Origin: Heligmosomoides polygyrus polygyrus
Lineage: Eukaryota > Nematoda > Chromadorea > Rhabditida > Heligmosomidae
Direction: 5' to 3'
DNA: 64,000 bases
Assembly (NCBI GenBank): GCA_947396885.1
Contig: OX377204.1
Location: 91,894,728 to 91,958,727, forward strand
The notes under the pieces are model-generated. The model was given only the letters and a program-made list of their open reading frames with translations, was not told the origin of the DNA and made no database searches. Below, in pieces: positions 1 through 10,969 of this stretch (position 1 is its first letter; the number at the start of each line of letters is the position of its first letter). A program made the position numbers and the translations under genes.

Positions 1-532
1 CAGACGTTTTTTTCCCTTTTTCTTTCAAATCTCCTTTTTTTTATTCACTTTTCGCCCTTTTTTTAGAAACGACGGAATTATACAATGAAAAAGTATGAAG
101 CTTACTAGGGAACAAGTAATAAATAAAATTGAAAAACAATAAATAAAAACAAGCAGTAAACAACAATTAAAATAAATCGTATAAAACTAAAATAAATTAA
201 TATATATATAATCAATAAACAAAACAAAAATGAAATATGACTAAAGAAGATAATAGTGCGTCTCTTATCAATAATCGTAGAAAGGTCCATTGATAAAAGG
301 GAGTAGCTACAAAAGCTTGGTTAGAAATAAAAGAATTATCAAAGCACCTGCACATATTCCATTTTCTTTTATTTCACTTGCAGAATGCACTCTGTTCGAC
401 ACATAAAAAACAAATAAAAATAAATAGCAGCTTTGTTAGAACTCCAAAGAATAGCGGTTCAAACTTTTTCAAAAGGGTCAGAAGATCGATGGAAGTCAGA
501 TCTGTATTCTCCAGAATTCATCTGTTAGAAAT
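1..532. other. AT-rich stretch without recognised feature
   Basis: AT-rich sequence with homopolymer runs. I see no coding signal or repeat that I can match elsewhere in the window. Confidence 0.5.
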
Positions 533-746
533 AAAGGATAAAGGATAAAGGACGGCGCGAATAAATTCCGTTTGGGGTGCGCCACGTATTCTACTTCTAC
601 GGGAATCCTACGGGAGTCGTGGACGCTATTTGGATCCTAGAGGGATGGAAGACTTGGTTGGCCTGGGCGGGAGATCCGAACCAGGAACCTGGTATGGGGT
701 GCACGCGACAGTCGACATCTTCTCCGATTTCGCTACCTGCGTCCAC
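533..746 (-). mobile_element. SINE-A, internally deleted
   Basis: On the minus strand the tail, the ATGCG-GGCGC-type 3' block, the B box and a decayed A box follow in order. About 100 bp of the central body is missing between the 3' block and the CCCTCC segment. Confidence 0.75.
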
Positions 747-1210
747 TGCTACAAATAAGAGTTACAATTCGACTAGGTGCACATCAAGAGGCTTCATCAG
801 AAGGGAAGCAAGACTCGAAAAGCAGAAGTGTACAGGACGCAGTTTAACCCAAGTATTGACAAGGAGGCGGAGAGGTTGCTGAGGAATAGCAACACTCGAG
901 TTAATGGAAGAAAGATATATGAGACAAGCGATTCTGTTCGACGAGATGTCCATGACAAATGGAAAATGCTCGGCATCTTTCGTCTTCTGCTGCCGTCAAC
1001 CTTCTGAAATTCTCAAGAAGAAGAGAAATCTATCTAAGAGAAGAAACTTATTTTGCATACCGGACTTTAGAAGTTAAGTGTGGGAGAGGGACTATCTAGC
1101 ATCTGAGAGTTACTATTACTATGCGACTCACCCCTTTACAAGAAAAATCCATCCAAATATACCTCCGCCTCAGCCATAATCTTATAAAGTTGTTCTTCGA
1201 TTCCCAACAA
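747..1210. other. Spacer, nothing recognised
   Basis: A short open frame (777-1007, +) exists, but it has no recognisable domain and begins in SINE-derived sequence. I do not call a gene. Confidence 0.4.
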
Positions 1211-1508
1211 GGGCGCGTAGAGCGCAGTCGGAGGAAGTGCCGGCTGTGGCGTGCACCCGATACCTGGCTCCTGGTTCGGATTTCCCGCCCAGGCCAACGA
1301 GCTTTTCAATCCCTCCGGAGTCGGCGAATCGGTCCCAAACTTGTCTGGGAAGGAGAAAGCGCTGAATTGTTCATCGGCTGACCACCACAAGACATTGTAT
1401 AGGCCAAATACGCTTTTAAATTGCCTCCGCGATATCCCGTAGAAGTAGAATACGTGGCGCATCCCAAAAGGGTTTGGTTAACGCCGTCTCTACCCTTTTA
1501 GCTTTTAC
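1211..1508 (+). mobile_element. SINE-A, near full length
   Basis: Starts GGGCGCGTAGAGCGCAGTCGG (A-box region), has CTGGTTCGGATTTCCC (B box), the full body and the AACGCCGTC block before a decayed pyrimidine tail. The A-to-B spacing is tRNA-like. The A box has a one-base change (GAGCGC for TAGCGC), so polymerase III transcription is less likely. Confidence 0.85.
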
Positions 1509-1696
1509 CCCCATATTAATATATAAGAAAGGTAAAAATATAATAATAAAAAGTATATACAACCGTCTTCTTCAGCGTTTGTAGCGCTTCATTGCGGGGT
1601 ACGCATTTCTGGTGCCATGTGGCCATTTATACCGATGCCATCCTAGATCAGAAAGAATTAATATAATGGCTATATAAGACATAATGGAGGTATGTG

Positions 1697-2120
1697 TTCT
1701 CCAAGCCTTCGACTCCTGCGTAACTTTTTTTTTGAATTCACGAGAATATCAGTTTAACTACATAGTAACCGGGTGGACGCGTGATAGCGCAGTCGGAAGA
1801 AAGACGAGATGTTGCGTGCACTTCCAATTAAAATGTTTGGCTCGGATTCCGCCCAAGCGCTCCACTCCTCACGAATCGGCTACTAGTTCTAAACCTACTT
1901 GCGAAGTATAAGGCGATGACTTGCCGTTCGACTGACCACTGTGCATAGGTCGTAACTTAAATTGCCTCCAATACAAAGAACTACAAGAAAGCGAAGGAAA
2001 AAAGGAAGGAAAGAAAGAAAGCCTGGCCTATTCCATAGTTTCTTGTCCTTTGTCCTATCCTAACAGCTACTATCTATCTCTCATTCCTTTCCTGGTCACA
2101 GGGAGAACGTGTGCATTCCA
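1697..2120 (+). repeat. Duplicated 0.42-kb unit containing divergent SINE-A (copy 1)
   Basis: From CCTTCGACTCCTGCG onward this matches 3432-3860 over its whole length, including the A-rich and purine-rich stretch after the SINE. The core at about 1774-1990 is a divergent SINE-A subtype (GATAGCGCAGTCGGAAGAAA; GGCTCGGATTCCGCCC) that lacks the usual 3' body. Confidence 0.7.
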
Positions 2121-2177
2121 CGGTGGACATTGGTGAGTTCGTCCTATCATTTGGTCTCTTCCGGTGTTTGTAGAAGT

Positions 2178-2326
2178 AGGTCGAAAATGCTAGAGTGGTT
2201 AAGGCGCTTGGTGAGGCAGGGCGCAAATCTAACCTTCACACCATGTTTAGGCCTTTGAAAACGACGGAACGTCGAAACGTCAGGCCCTGCTGAATAAAGC
2301 TGTCCACCTAAGAACCTCATGTGGCA
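2178..2326 (+). mobile_element. Family C SINE-like element, copy 1
   Basis: Contains GCTAGAGTGGTTAAGGCG, which fits the A box of a Leu/Ser-type tRNA, followed by a decayed B-box region. It ends in a hairpin-like block with GTCGAAACGTCAGG. It aligns with 53131-53270. The end block resembles the terminal block of the PLE at 14151-14182. Confidence 0.5.
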
Positions 2327-2332
2327 TAAATA

Positions 2333-3246
2333 TTAGGGGGGGGGGGGGGGCAAAAGTAATAAGACAAATTGAAAAAATCTTTATCTCTTTATAACTCAAT
2401 TACGGCTCAACGATGCTGAGGAATGTATTTGCCATTAAGGGCCATGACGTTGCTGCCATCGCTCAGCCAACTTCCTGATCCCATCCTTCCAGAACTGCTT
2501 GGGCCTGGTGTTGATCAACTGCTCGATATGGTTGTCATGAACTGCTTGGGTTTTTGTGTCCCTTCCGACCAGGAAGTAATGTAGGCTCAAGAAGTGGTGG
2601 TAGTCGCATGGAGAGATGTCCGGCGAATACAGTGGGTGAGGCATGTGAACGTAGCGCAGCTGGTCAAGCTTATCCGTGGTTACTTTTCCCGATGGGGTGC
2701 GGCGTTGTCGAAGAGGAGAACCTTCTTGACGCGCTGCGAATGAATAAGAGCGAGTCGCCAGCCCATCTCTTCTATTTCGTTCACCATGACCTCGGGGTTC
2801 ATCGTAGTGCTCTTGGGAAACAGATTCCGGTAAATCGATCCACGGGTGCAGACCCAAAAGCTCCAAAGGTGCTTCTCGCCGTGAACATCTCGCCGAAGGT
2901 AGGTCGGTAACAGGTCACCAGGCCTCACCCAGACTCGCTGCTTGGCAGGGTCAAGGTAGAAGACGTACTTCCCATCTTGCGTGAATATTGAGTCCAGGCT
3001 ACTCGGGGTTGGGAATTGGGCGAGATTTGCGCGACACAGGTCGACTCGTCAGGCTGGGATTTCGGCATGAGGCAGACTGGGGTTTTGGCATGCTTCTGGA
3101 AAGGGCAGAAGTGGTAACTTCTCAGATGGGCTTCAGTAAGTAGCATACAAACATACCAATACGATAAGCACGAAACCAGACTCCAGCCACGAGATATATG
3201 GACACGGCATGGGGTATCTCATTACTTTTGCCTCCCCCCCCCCCAA
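2333..3246 (-). mobile_element. mariner-1 element, copy 1 (internally deleted)
   Basis: Bounded by inverted ends: TTAGGGGGG...GCAAAAGTAATAAGAC on the left and TCTCATTACTTTTGCCT...CCCAA on the right, with a TA on each side (2331-2332, 3247-3248). The poly-G run inside the left end is expanded relative to the other copies. Its length of about 0.91 kb is shorter than an ordinary mariner (about 1.25-1.3 kb). It holds only the catalytic half of a transposase. Confidence 0.85.
2435..3000 (-). pseudogene. mariner transposase, C-terminal catalytic part
   Basis: Two overlapping minus-strand frames make up a mariner catalytic domain. The upstream frame carries the first Asp region (QDGKYVFYL) and the second (LLFDNAAPH). 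After a one-base shift near 2690 the other frame carries the third (YSPDISPCDYHHF) and the C-terminal RKLAERWQQ. The Asp-Asp spacing fits D34D. The N-terminal helix-turn-helix DNA-binding region is absent and the frame is broken, so the protein cannot be made as such. Homologous pieces lie at 15452-16328 and 24771-25674, and all three lack the same N-terminal part. Mariner assignment is secure; activity is excluded by the frameshift. Confidence 0.85.
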
Positions 3247-3333
3247 TATACTAACCGTAACAACTTACATTGCCGAGGTTTCAAGAAGAGAGAAGTTGGG
3301 AGCTTCTCATTCCTTTATTAGAAACATGAACCT

Positions 3334-3416
3334 ACATCTTTGCCATTTGTTGTTCCGTAGTGTTTTATTTATTTATTTATTACACGAGTAATGTGGTGTG
3401 AACAATAATAAAGGTG
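3334..3416. repeat. Direct repeat unit (ATTT)n-containing, copy 1
   Basis: CTTTGCCATTTGTTGTTCCG, then TTATTTATTTATTACACGAG and CAATAATAAAGG. It matches 3853-3937 in direct orientation, flanking the second 0.42-kb unit. The tetranucleotide run could be a LINE 3' tail on the minus strand, but no coding part is attached. Confidence 0.6.
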
Positions 3417-3431
3417 TAATAAAGGACTGTT

Positions 3432-3860
3432 GAAAGCCTTCGTCTCCTGCGCAGCTTTTTGGTACCGTAGAAATAACAGCCTAACTGGTAACTACACGAG
3501 CGCGTGGTGGCGCAGTCGGGAGAAAGACGGGATGTTGCGTGCATCACCAATGGACTCGGATCCCGCCCAATCCAACTAAGCCTCCCACACCTCAGAGATC
3601 GGTTATTAGTTCGGCTGAAACTGGTTGCAAAGTATAAACCACTGCCTTGCCCGACCGGCTGACTAACGTCAGTCGTAATTTAACATGCCTATCGTAAATA
3701 GATGATCAAGAAAGCGGAAGAATAAAAGGAAGGACAGAAGAAAAGAAAGAAAAAAGAAAAAGAAAGCGTAACGTACTCCATAGCGCAGTGTCTTGTCCTT
3801 ATCGTATCTTCACAGCCACTATTTCTCTATCATTCTTTTACTGAAACAACCTCCTAAATC
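3432..3860 (+). repeat. Duplicated 0.42-kb unit containing divergent SINE-A (copy 2)
   Basis: Second copy of the 1697-2120 unit. The SINE-like core starts near 3498 (GCGTGGTGGCGCAGTCGGG) with a tidier B box (GACTCGGATCCCGCCC). Confidence 0.7.
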
Positions 3861-3937
3861 TCTGCCTTCTGTTTTTCCGTAATATATTAATTTTTATTTA
3901 TTTATTACACAAGTAATGTCGTATGGACAATAATAAA
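3853..3937. repeat. Direct repeat unit (ATTT)n-containing, copy 2
   Basis: Matches 3334-3416, including ATTTATTTATTACACAAG and CAATAATAAAGGTG. Confidence 0.6.
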
Positions 3938-3984
3938 GGTGCCCATCGGCTTAGCAAAGTAAATCGTAGATTAAGATTTCTTCC

Positions 3985-4060
3985 ATGCATGGAAGTAGAA
4001 AGCGTGGCGTATTTCATGGCACAGTTTCTTATCCTTTTCCTTATCCTTCTTATTCTCCTA
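3985..4060 (+). mobile_element. SINE-A 3' end fragment
   Basis: GTAGAAAGCGTGGCG followed by a TCCTT-rich tail. Only the last part of the SINE is recognisable. Confidence 0.45.
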
Positions 4061-4074
4061 TCCTACGACTACGC

Positions 4075-4335
4075 CCTTCGGGTTGCGCCGTGCACTCAAC
4101 TTTACGAGAGATCGTGAGGCAAACTGAATAGGTATTTGGTCTATACGACGGCTTGAAGTGACGAGCTTATGAAAAAGACAGTGTTTTGCCGGTCCGAGCC
4201 AGACCGGTATTGCTTCACCAAACTCGAAGGATTGAGAAGGCTTGATTGGCTTGGGCGGAATCCGAACCAAGAACCCTCGCATTGGGGTGCACGCGGCAGC
4301 CGTCGCCTAATCCGACTGCTTTACCATGCGTCCAC
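4075..4335 (-). mobile_element. SINE-A, divergent copy
   Basis: Minus-strand copy with the central body, a B box read as GGTTCGGATTCCGCCC, and GGACGCATGG-type 5' end. Several small indels. Confidence 0.75.
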
Positions 4336-5033
4336 AATGGAAAATACTCGCGAAAAACGAATAAACCTCTAAGCAGACTTCCTGTTTGCAGCGATTTTTC
4401 CTTATTTATAGCTAGCTACGTGGTAAACAGTGATGTGACTGACGAGATAAGATCAGTAATTGAAAAGCTAAACCACTTGGAAGGTAAACAAACAAGACAT
4501 TCAGAAATCGAAAAGGCCTGGCCAGATAACGACGTGCTGTGGAGAAACACACGTGGCCGGTAAAGACGGCGGAGGAGAGTGGGACGCCTCTGAAGTTGCC
4601 TTTGTTGACAGCCGATGTGTTTCATCGGTTATGGAATATATAAGAAAAACTCTCCATAATTGCTGGTGGATGTCTTCTGGGAGCAGTTAGTTCTTGTTTG
4701 CGAGCAGCGTCAACAAGTAGTCGAGTTGTTTATCGTGGAATTCGCACATTCGCGCCCTTTCTTCATCATTTGATCCGACTCTTTCATTTGTGTGCAAGAA
4801 GTACAACATAGGGGAAGTAGCAGCAATAAGACCCATTAACTAAAAGGGCCAAAGTAAAGTACTCCCTTTAGGATGATCAATGAACATCACCTTCTGAACA
4901 TTTCTTTGGTGCTCTTCTGCCATGAAAAAATAGTCAAAAAATTTTGTGGTTAAAGGAAAAATTTTTCAAACCTTCTAAGAATACGCCACGCTTTCTACAT
5001 TTTCTTTTGATTTTCATAGCGCTAGCTGTCCGT
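4336..5033. other. Spacer, nothing recognised
   Basis: An open frame across 4246-4563 (+) starts inside the SINE and has no known motif in its unique part. The remainder is AT-rich. Confidence 0.4.
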
Positions 5034-5295
5034 TGGGCGCGTGTAGCGCAGCCGACGGAGGTGCATGTTGTCGCGTGCACCTGATACCAGGTTCCTGGTT
5101 AGGATTTCTCGCCCAGGCCAACCAAGCCTTGGTAGAAGACTTATCTGGGAAGAATACAGTGCTGACTTGTTCATTGGCTGGTCACCGCAAGTCATTGTAT
5201 GGCCAAATACGCATTCCAATCGCCTCCACGACATCTCGCATAGAAGTAGAATGCGTGGCGCATCCCAGAAGAGATTGAACAACGCTGTCCCTTAC
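5034..5295 (+). mobile_element. SINE-A with small central deletion
   Basis: Clear 5' end (GGGCGCGTGTAGCGCAGCCG) and body. The CCCTCCGGGGTCGG segment is lost and the tail is reduced to TGTCCCTTAC. Confidence 0.85.
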
Positions 5296-5450
5296 ATGTT
5301 ATCCACCCGATTACAAATAATATTGAGCCGATTATAAGGAACACAGGGACAAAGGTTTGAGGTGTTCAATGTCTTCGAAAGATGCGCAACACATGAGACG
5401 GAATGATTTAAGGTTGAAAACTTATTTCTTTAGAACGAATATGTTGATTC

Positions 5451-5655
5451 GTGGGCGCGTGAATTGTGAATTGGTACCACACTTGTCAGAGAAAAATAGA
5501 GCGCTGACTCGTTCATCGGCTGGGCACCGCAAGGGATTGTATGGCCAAATACGCATTCAACTGCCTCCGCGACATCCCGTAGAAGTAGAATGCGTGGCGC
5601 ATCCCAAAGGGGATTGAATAACGCCGTCCTTTATCCTTTTTTATCCTTTATGTTC
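5451..5655 (+). mobile_element. SINE-A lacking promoter boxes
   Basis: The 5' terminus GGGCGCGTG is joined directly to AATTGTGAATTGGTACC, which removes both the A and B boxes. The 3' half and a TCCTTTATCC tail are intact. Confidence 0.8.
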
Positions 5656-5990
5656 ATTCGGATATTCGATATTTCTAGATTTTCGAATATTCATTCGAAT
5701 TCGAACGAACAAAGGAAGCCACAATCGAATATTATTCGAAAACCGAATATTTCAACTTTATTCGAAAATCGAATAATTTTCTTCGAATATCGATTAAACT
5801 TCAAATCTTCGAGCACAAAGCCTGATTGGAGCAAGTTGTTCGACTACTCGAATATTCGAATAAACGAGAAGTGGGCCTTACTAGATTCTCGATCTTTCGA
5901 AGAAATAGATGAGCGAATAAAATCGATCGCTCATTCGGTCGAATTCATTCGACATCGAGTAAATTCGTGTAAGTGAAATGGTTCGACAAA
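5656..5990. repeat. TTCGAA-rich palindromic repeat (short form)
   Basis: Dense TTCGAATATTCG palindromes. The block ATCGAATATTATTCG...TCGAATAATTTT...CGAATATCGATTAAAC aligns with 41680-41775, and its right part (CATTCGACATCGAGTAAATTCG) resembles the array at 46540-46925. It therefore looks like a short relative of the structure whose two ends lie at those places. Confidence 0.55.
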
Positions 5991-6736
5991 ATTTTTCAAA
6001 AACACAACTTTACTGCTAACAATGACCGCAGTCGAACTAGTAATTCTCATACCCCAAACACCTTCTGAGCCGGACAGCGTGACCACTTCACTAAAAGGTG
6101 TCGCTTCCGCTTCACTGGTCCGCCCCGCCATCTGGAAACACTAAAAGCAGTAGTACGGCCGACTCGTGAACGTGCTTAATCTATAGCCTTTCTCGAACCT
6201 TTTTCAGAAGGTCCTCTGTGTTAGAACGAAGCTTGATGGCTTGAACTCTCACCTAGGCATCGGCTGATATGCTCGGTTATATAAATAAATAAATAAATAA
6301 ATACGACTGCCAAACATGTTTCCATAATTTGCAACTAGTTCGTTTCGTAGGGGTTGGTTACCTCTAAAAAGCCGATGTAATCGAGGCCTTGATTTCAGAG
6401 GATAGGTGTAAATCTGGTAACTCTGCGAAGATTCGACTGAAGGCATAACTTTGAAAGTCTTCCAGTGACTAGTCGGTGGTTCCACTAATCCTCGCTAGTT
6501 TTCAAAGTCGTCAGCTGTCCATGGACTAGGCAAGGTCGCGCTAGAAATGGGCTAAAAAGAAACTTTTTAGCCATGAAAAATATGAGAAGTTTTGTTCATA
6601 TAGTATTTTCAGGTCAGACACTTCGGATACGAAATATTTTGTTCACCTAAGGGTTAATATGAAATGTGAAACCCTGCGAACCGCAGCTATTTTTTGCGGA
6701 TGAACGGACAGATGAACAGACAGAAGCGATCGATTC
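5991..6736. other. Spacer with (AAAT)n run
   Basis: An ATAAATAAATAAATAA run sits at about 6277-6303. No coding domain is recognised. The rest is unique within the window. Confidence 0.4.
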
Positions 6737-7500
6737 TTATTATACTAATTTCAGGTCGAATTCGGTACTTTTCGAATGTAATTGGACACACTTCTGAACT
6801 AGTCTAAGAGTTCTAAAATCAAAGCGAACTCTCCCACATCAAAATGAGCCACTTCTACATTCAACTGGAGGCTCTCCAAAACGATTAGCTACATTCTTGG
6901 AGTTTTAATTCACTTTCCAATAAGTGAACACAGTTTGAAATTTGCTAAATTTTTAATTTTTTTTCAGATAATTTGTTAAAGGAAAATTTTAGCACTACAT
7001 TCTTTGGAGTTTTAATGCACTTTCCAATACGTGAACAGAGTTTGAAATTTGATACATTTTCAATTTTTTTCAGAAAAAGTAGTCTAAATCTTATTTTTGG
7101 AACGAAAAGGCGACCATTTTTTAGTGGTAAAAAGACTACTCCGTGCCTTTGTTCAAAATATTGCGATTTTTATTCTATTGTCAGCAAACTCTCCGTTTGC
7201 ATAGAGTTTCACATCTTCAGCTTCATGTAAACATCACTTACATTGTCGATCAAAAAAATATCGAGCAGAGCTTTTCAAGTGCATGGCGCGATCTTGTATT
7301 TTATTACACTGAATGATTTCTACATCGTTGCGCTTTGAAATAAAATCTAAATCATTAATTTTTCATAAAAATGAAAATTCTATAAATTTATTACAATCAT
7401 TCGGGCGGCGGAAATAGAAAAATTCAAAGAAAGACCAATTTTTCTTTGAATAAAATTTGTTCAAACCATTTTTTGATTCTATAGTTTGACCTGCATTTTC
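6737..7500. repeat. Family F fold-back element, copy 1
   Basis: Left arm in the ...GACACACTTCT...TCAAAGCGAACTCT...GGAGGCTCTCCAAAACG order, a centre with GTGCATGGCGCGATC, then a decayed right arm (GAAATAGAAAAATTCAAAG). This is the arrangement seen in the better copy at 47440-48325. Confidence 0.55.
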
Positions 7501-7707
7501 TATTGAAAGTTTCTATAAGAACAATAGCACTGAAACGTCCAACACAGTCGGAAGAAGTATTCCGTGTCGCTTGCATTTGGAGCCGATTCAAAGTTCTGTT
7601 CCTAATCAGACAACCAAGTCTTTCATAAATCAGCCCGGTTTGGTAGCAAAACTGTCAGGATAACGATAAGATTGACCTGTTCACTCCACAAGACGTAAAA
7701 GTAGAGA

Positions 7708-7922
7708 AGAACAAATCCCGAAACGTGACAATTCTTCCGCTCCCTCAACTCGTAGGGCACCCCCTCTTCGAGCTTTTACACCTTCCAAAGGCGTTTCAAT
7801 GCATCCGCAACCGCAGATTCCCTGACATCTAGCTCTTCGGCGATCCCGCGAACTGTTTGGGATTTTTCAGCTTCCACCAATTCCCTCAACTCGTCGTCCT
7901 CGATTGCTCTAGGTCTCTAGGC
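7708..7922 (-). pseudogene. mariner-2 transposase fragment (DNA-binding part)
   Basis: Closely matches 22868-23080 in the mariner-2 element. On the minus strand it encodes the second helix-turn-helix region (residues like QTVRGIAEELDV). Both element ends and the catalytic domain are absent. A SINE-A 3' end abuts it at 7926. Confidence 0.75.
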
Positions 7923-7925
7923 TCA

Positions 7926-8006
7926 TTCTGCCTCCGCGACGTCCCATAGAAGTAGAATGCGTGGCGGAAGCGGATTGACTAACGCCGACTCTTATCCTTA
8001 TCCTTA
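7926..8006 (+). mobile_element. SINE-A 3' end fragment
   Basis: CTGCCTCCGCGACGTCCC through GACTAACGCCGACTC and TTATCCTTATCC. It meets the next SINE tail to tail. Confidence 0.75.
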
Positions 8007-8302
8007 AAAAGGATAAAGGATAAAGGACGGCCTTATTCAATCCTCTTTGGGATGGCCACGCATTCTACTTCTACGGGATGCCGTGGAGGCGAGTTGAATG
8101 CGTATTTGGCCATACAGTGACTTGCGGTGGCCAGCCGATGAACAAGTCAGCGCTTTATCCTTCCTAGACAAGTCTGGTACCAATTTACCGACCCCGGAGG
8201 GATGAAAGGCTTGGTTGGCCTGGGCGGGAAATCCGAACGAGGAACCTGGTATCAGATGTAGGCGACAGTCGGCGCCTCCTCCGACTGCGCTCCACGCGCC
8301 CA
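8007..8302 (-). mobile_element. SINE-A, full length
   Basis: Begins with a GGATAAAGGATAAAGG tail and ends with CGCTCCACGCGCCCA at the 5' terminus. All body blocks are present. The A box reads GAGCGCAGTCGG. Confidence 0.9.
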
Positions 8303-8639
8303 TCCTTCTCCTTACTGAGTATGAACATCAGCAGTTCCATTTGCAAAAAAATCGTCTACTCTTCGACAGCAAAACTCTATGAAAGGGGCATTAATACTAC
8401 CAATTACGTGGACTTCTTGATACACACTACACACGTGCCTGGCGCGATCTCAACATCCAACAAATCGTAACATATGGCGCGTCCCAAACAGGGACAACCG
8501 ATGCAAGCAACTAGTAAATAACTGTTACCCCTTGTCTACGTCTTTTTCCAGCTCCTGAAAACTTTAACAAATACGTATATTTGGAACCAAAGCAAAAGTG
8601 ATCTTATACAGGGAAAAAATAAATAATAATAAATAAATA
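8303..8639. other. Spacer, nothing recognised
   Basis: A short ATGGCGCGTCCC segment near 8474 might be SINE debris. Otherwise unassigned. Confidence 0.4.
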
Positions 8640-8921
8640 GATGACGGCGTTATTCAATCCTCATTGGGATGCGCCACGCATTCTACCTCTACTGGATATC
8701 GTGGAGGCAATTTGAATGCGTATTTGGCCATGCAATGACTTGCAGTGGCCAGCCGATGAACAAGTCAGCGCTTTATCCTTCCCAGACAAGTCTGGTACCA
8801 ATTCACCAACCCCGAAAGGATGGAAGGCTTGGTTGGCCTGGGAGGGAAATCCGAACCAGTGACCTGGTATCGGGTGCAGGCGACAGTCGGCGCCTCCTCC
8901 GACTGCGCTCCACGCGCCCAG
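8640..8921 (-). mobile_element. SINE-A, full length, tail replaced by AATAA run
   Basis: Complete body. Instead of TCCTTTA units the 3' end is followed (minus strand) by an ATTTATTTATT run. Confidence 0.9.
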
Positions 8922-9289
8922 AGAAGAAAATGCGCTTTCAAAAAATTTAGATGCTGGATCAGTGCATGGGGCCATCTATTCTTTAGACACACTGAAAATT
9001 GCTGCTGTTTTCCTGAACACTAAAATAAATTGTGATATATGACATTTCTTTTTTCAAAAAAAAACCTTAAAAATAAGGATCTCTAGAAAAAACTAAAGGT
9101 CGCTGCAACAAATTTACAAACCCTATTGGAAATCACAGCATTTAAAATCGCAGTAAGAAAAAAACGACAGAACTTTGGTAACGGCTTAATTATAATAATT
9201 TTTTATTTTGAGGCTAAAGTCAAGTTTTAAATATGTTCAACTAAGCAATGTTTGTTAAATAATAGGTAAATATAGAATTAAGTAGGTCC
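8922..9289. other. AT-rich spacer
   Basis: No recognised repeat or coding potential. Confidence 0.4.
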
Positions 9290-9299
9290 TATGGAAGAC

Positions 9300-9585
9300 C
9301 GAGCGCGTGTAGCGCAGCCGGAGGAGGCGCCTGCTGTCGCGTTCACCCGGTTCCTGGTTCGGATTTCCCGCCCAGGCCAACCAAGCCTTCCATCCCTCCG
9401 GGGTCGGTGAATAGGTACCAGAATATCTAGGAAGGATAGTGCGCTGACTTGTTCATCAGCTGACCACCGCAAGTCATTGTATGGCCAAATACGCATTCAA
9501 GTCGCCTCTACGACACCCCGTAGAAGTAGAATGCGTGGCACATCCTTAAAGGGATTGAATAACGCCGTCCTTTGTCCTTTATCCT
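9300..9585 (+). mobile_element. SINE-A with 10-bp TSD
   Basis: Flanked by TATGGAAGAC at 9290-9299 and 9586-9595. Starts GCGCGTGTAGCGCAGCCGG and ends CCGTCCTTTGTCCTTTATCC. The middle of the tRNA-like head is shortened by a few bases. Confidence 0.9.
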
Positions 9586-9702
9586 TATGGAAGACTAGCG
9601 TGAGTACAACCATCAGGTAAGCTAGCCAAAATAAACCTAAACGTAGCAGAGTAGGGCATGCTGCGCAGCCGTCCGTCAGCGGTCAAGAACGACATCGATC
9701 AT

Positions 9703-9910
9703 TAGGATAAAGGACAAAAGATAAGGGGCAGCAATGACCAATCCCTTTGAGGGTGCGCCACGCATTCTACTTCTACAGGATGTCGTGGAGGCGATTTGAA
9801 TTTAGTCATACATGAGGGGCCAGCTCATGAATAACTCAGCGCTTTATCCTTCCCAGACAATCTGGCGCTAGTCCATCGACTCCAAGGGAATGGAAGGCTT
9901 GGTTGGCCTG
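9703..9910 (-). mobile_element. SINE-A, 5'-truncated
   Basis: Tail and body present; the copy stops at GGTTGGCCTG, so the promoter-bearing head is missing. Confidence 0.8.
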
Positions 9911-10446
9911 ACATCAATCCTCAGAAGGCAAGGTATGCATAGCCGAGGCTGATCGAGGAGGCGTAAGCGACCACCAGGCGGTGGGCTGTAGAAGGCACAT
10001 TTCAAATGCAGCCGCACACATTCGATTGGAGAGACGAAAACACCCTACTGTGCCATGGAAGTCCGGCGGGGGGGGGGGTGACAAACGGGCGGAGTCAGTC
10101 AGATGTGGCTGCTCCGCGTCGCCAGGCCTGTGGCTCCGACGTCGCGCCGCCCTCGAAAGCACCACCCATTACAGGAATTGTCTGCGTATGCACCACCTTA
10201 TAGACGGCTATTAGACCTAACGATTCTGCATGCAGAAACCGCTACTTGCCACACACCTCTAGTTACCTCTAGTTTGGAGGAAAAAATTGAAGCGGTTGAG
10301 AGTTTCCCTCGTTCCGAAGCCTCAGTGTCCACCTGATTGCGTGGAATAGGAACCTAGTCGGACTAGACTAGGTAGGCGTCCATCAACATCGCCCGAATTC
10401 AAGATGGCTACTTCCAGAATTTTTAGTATATGTTCAGGAATGAAAG
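9911..10446. other. Spacer with poly-G run
   Basis: Has a G run at about 10068-10078. The open frames here are GC-driven and carry no recognisable domain. Confidence 0.35.
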
Positions 10447-10735
10447 ACACGCGTAGTGCAGTTGGAGGAGGTGCTGGCTGTCGAAGCTCCCGATACCGGG
10501 TTCCTGGTTCGGATTTCTCACACGGGCCAACCAAGGGTTCCATCCCTCCGGGGTCGGCGAACTGGTACCAGACTTGTCTGAGAAGGATGAAGCTGTGGCT
10601 CGTTCGCTCCCTACCGCAAACGTTGTGTAGGCCAAATACGCCTTTAAATCGCTTCCACGACATCCCGTAGAAGTACATTGCATGCGCGGCGCATCCTAAA
10701 AGGGATTGAGTAACGCCGTACTTTACCCTTTACCT
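10447..10735 (+). mobile_element. SINE-A, near full length
   Basis: ACACGCGTAGTGCAGTTGG head, CTGGTTCGGATTTCTC B box, full body, and a TACTTTACCCTTTACC tail. Confidence 0.85.
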
Positions 10736-10969
10736 CCAGAAAACTAGAGGCCGAGTCATGCATTGTTTAACTTAATTCCAAAACCTCCAGAAAATTCAAC
10801 GTACTGCGTCCTCAGTTATGGTTCGATCTCTCAAGGCAGAGCAAAAATAATGGCCGCTTATTTTTTACTCCTTTTTTCTCTTCTCGTATATTATTAAGAC
10901 TCATCTTCAGCCGCCAATCTCAGCAAATATATATCTCCTCTTTAAAGCAAATTTTAAAGCATTACCTTT

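Noticed and set aside
8669..8950. Open frames of 70-160 codons with GWPGREIRTRNLVSG-type motifs at many SINE loci
   Set aside because: These are frames through SINE-A, seen at almost every copy and on both strands. They are not genes.
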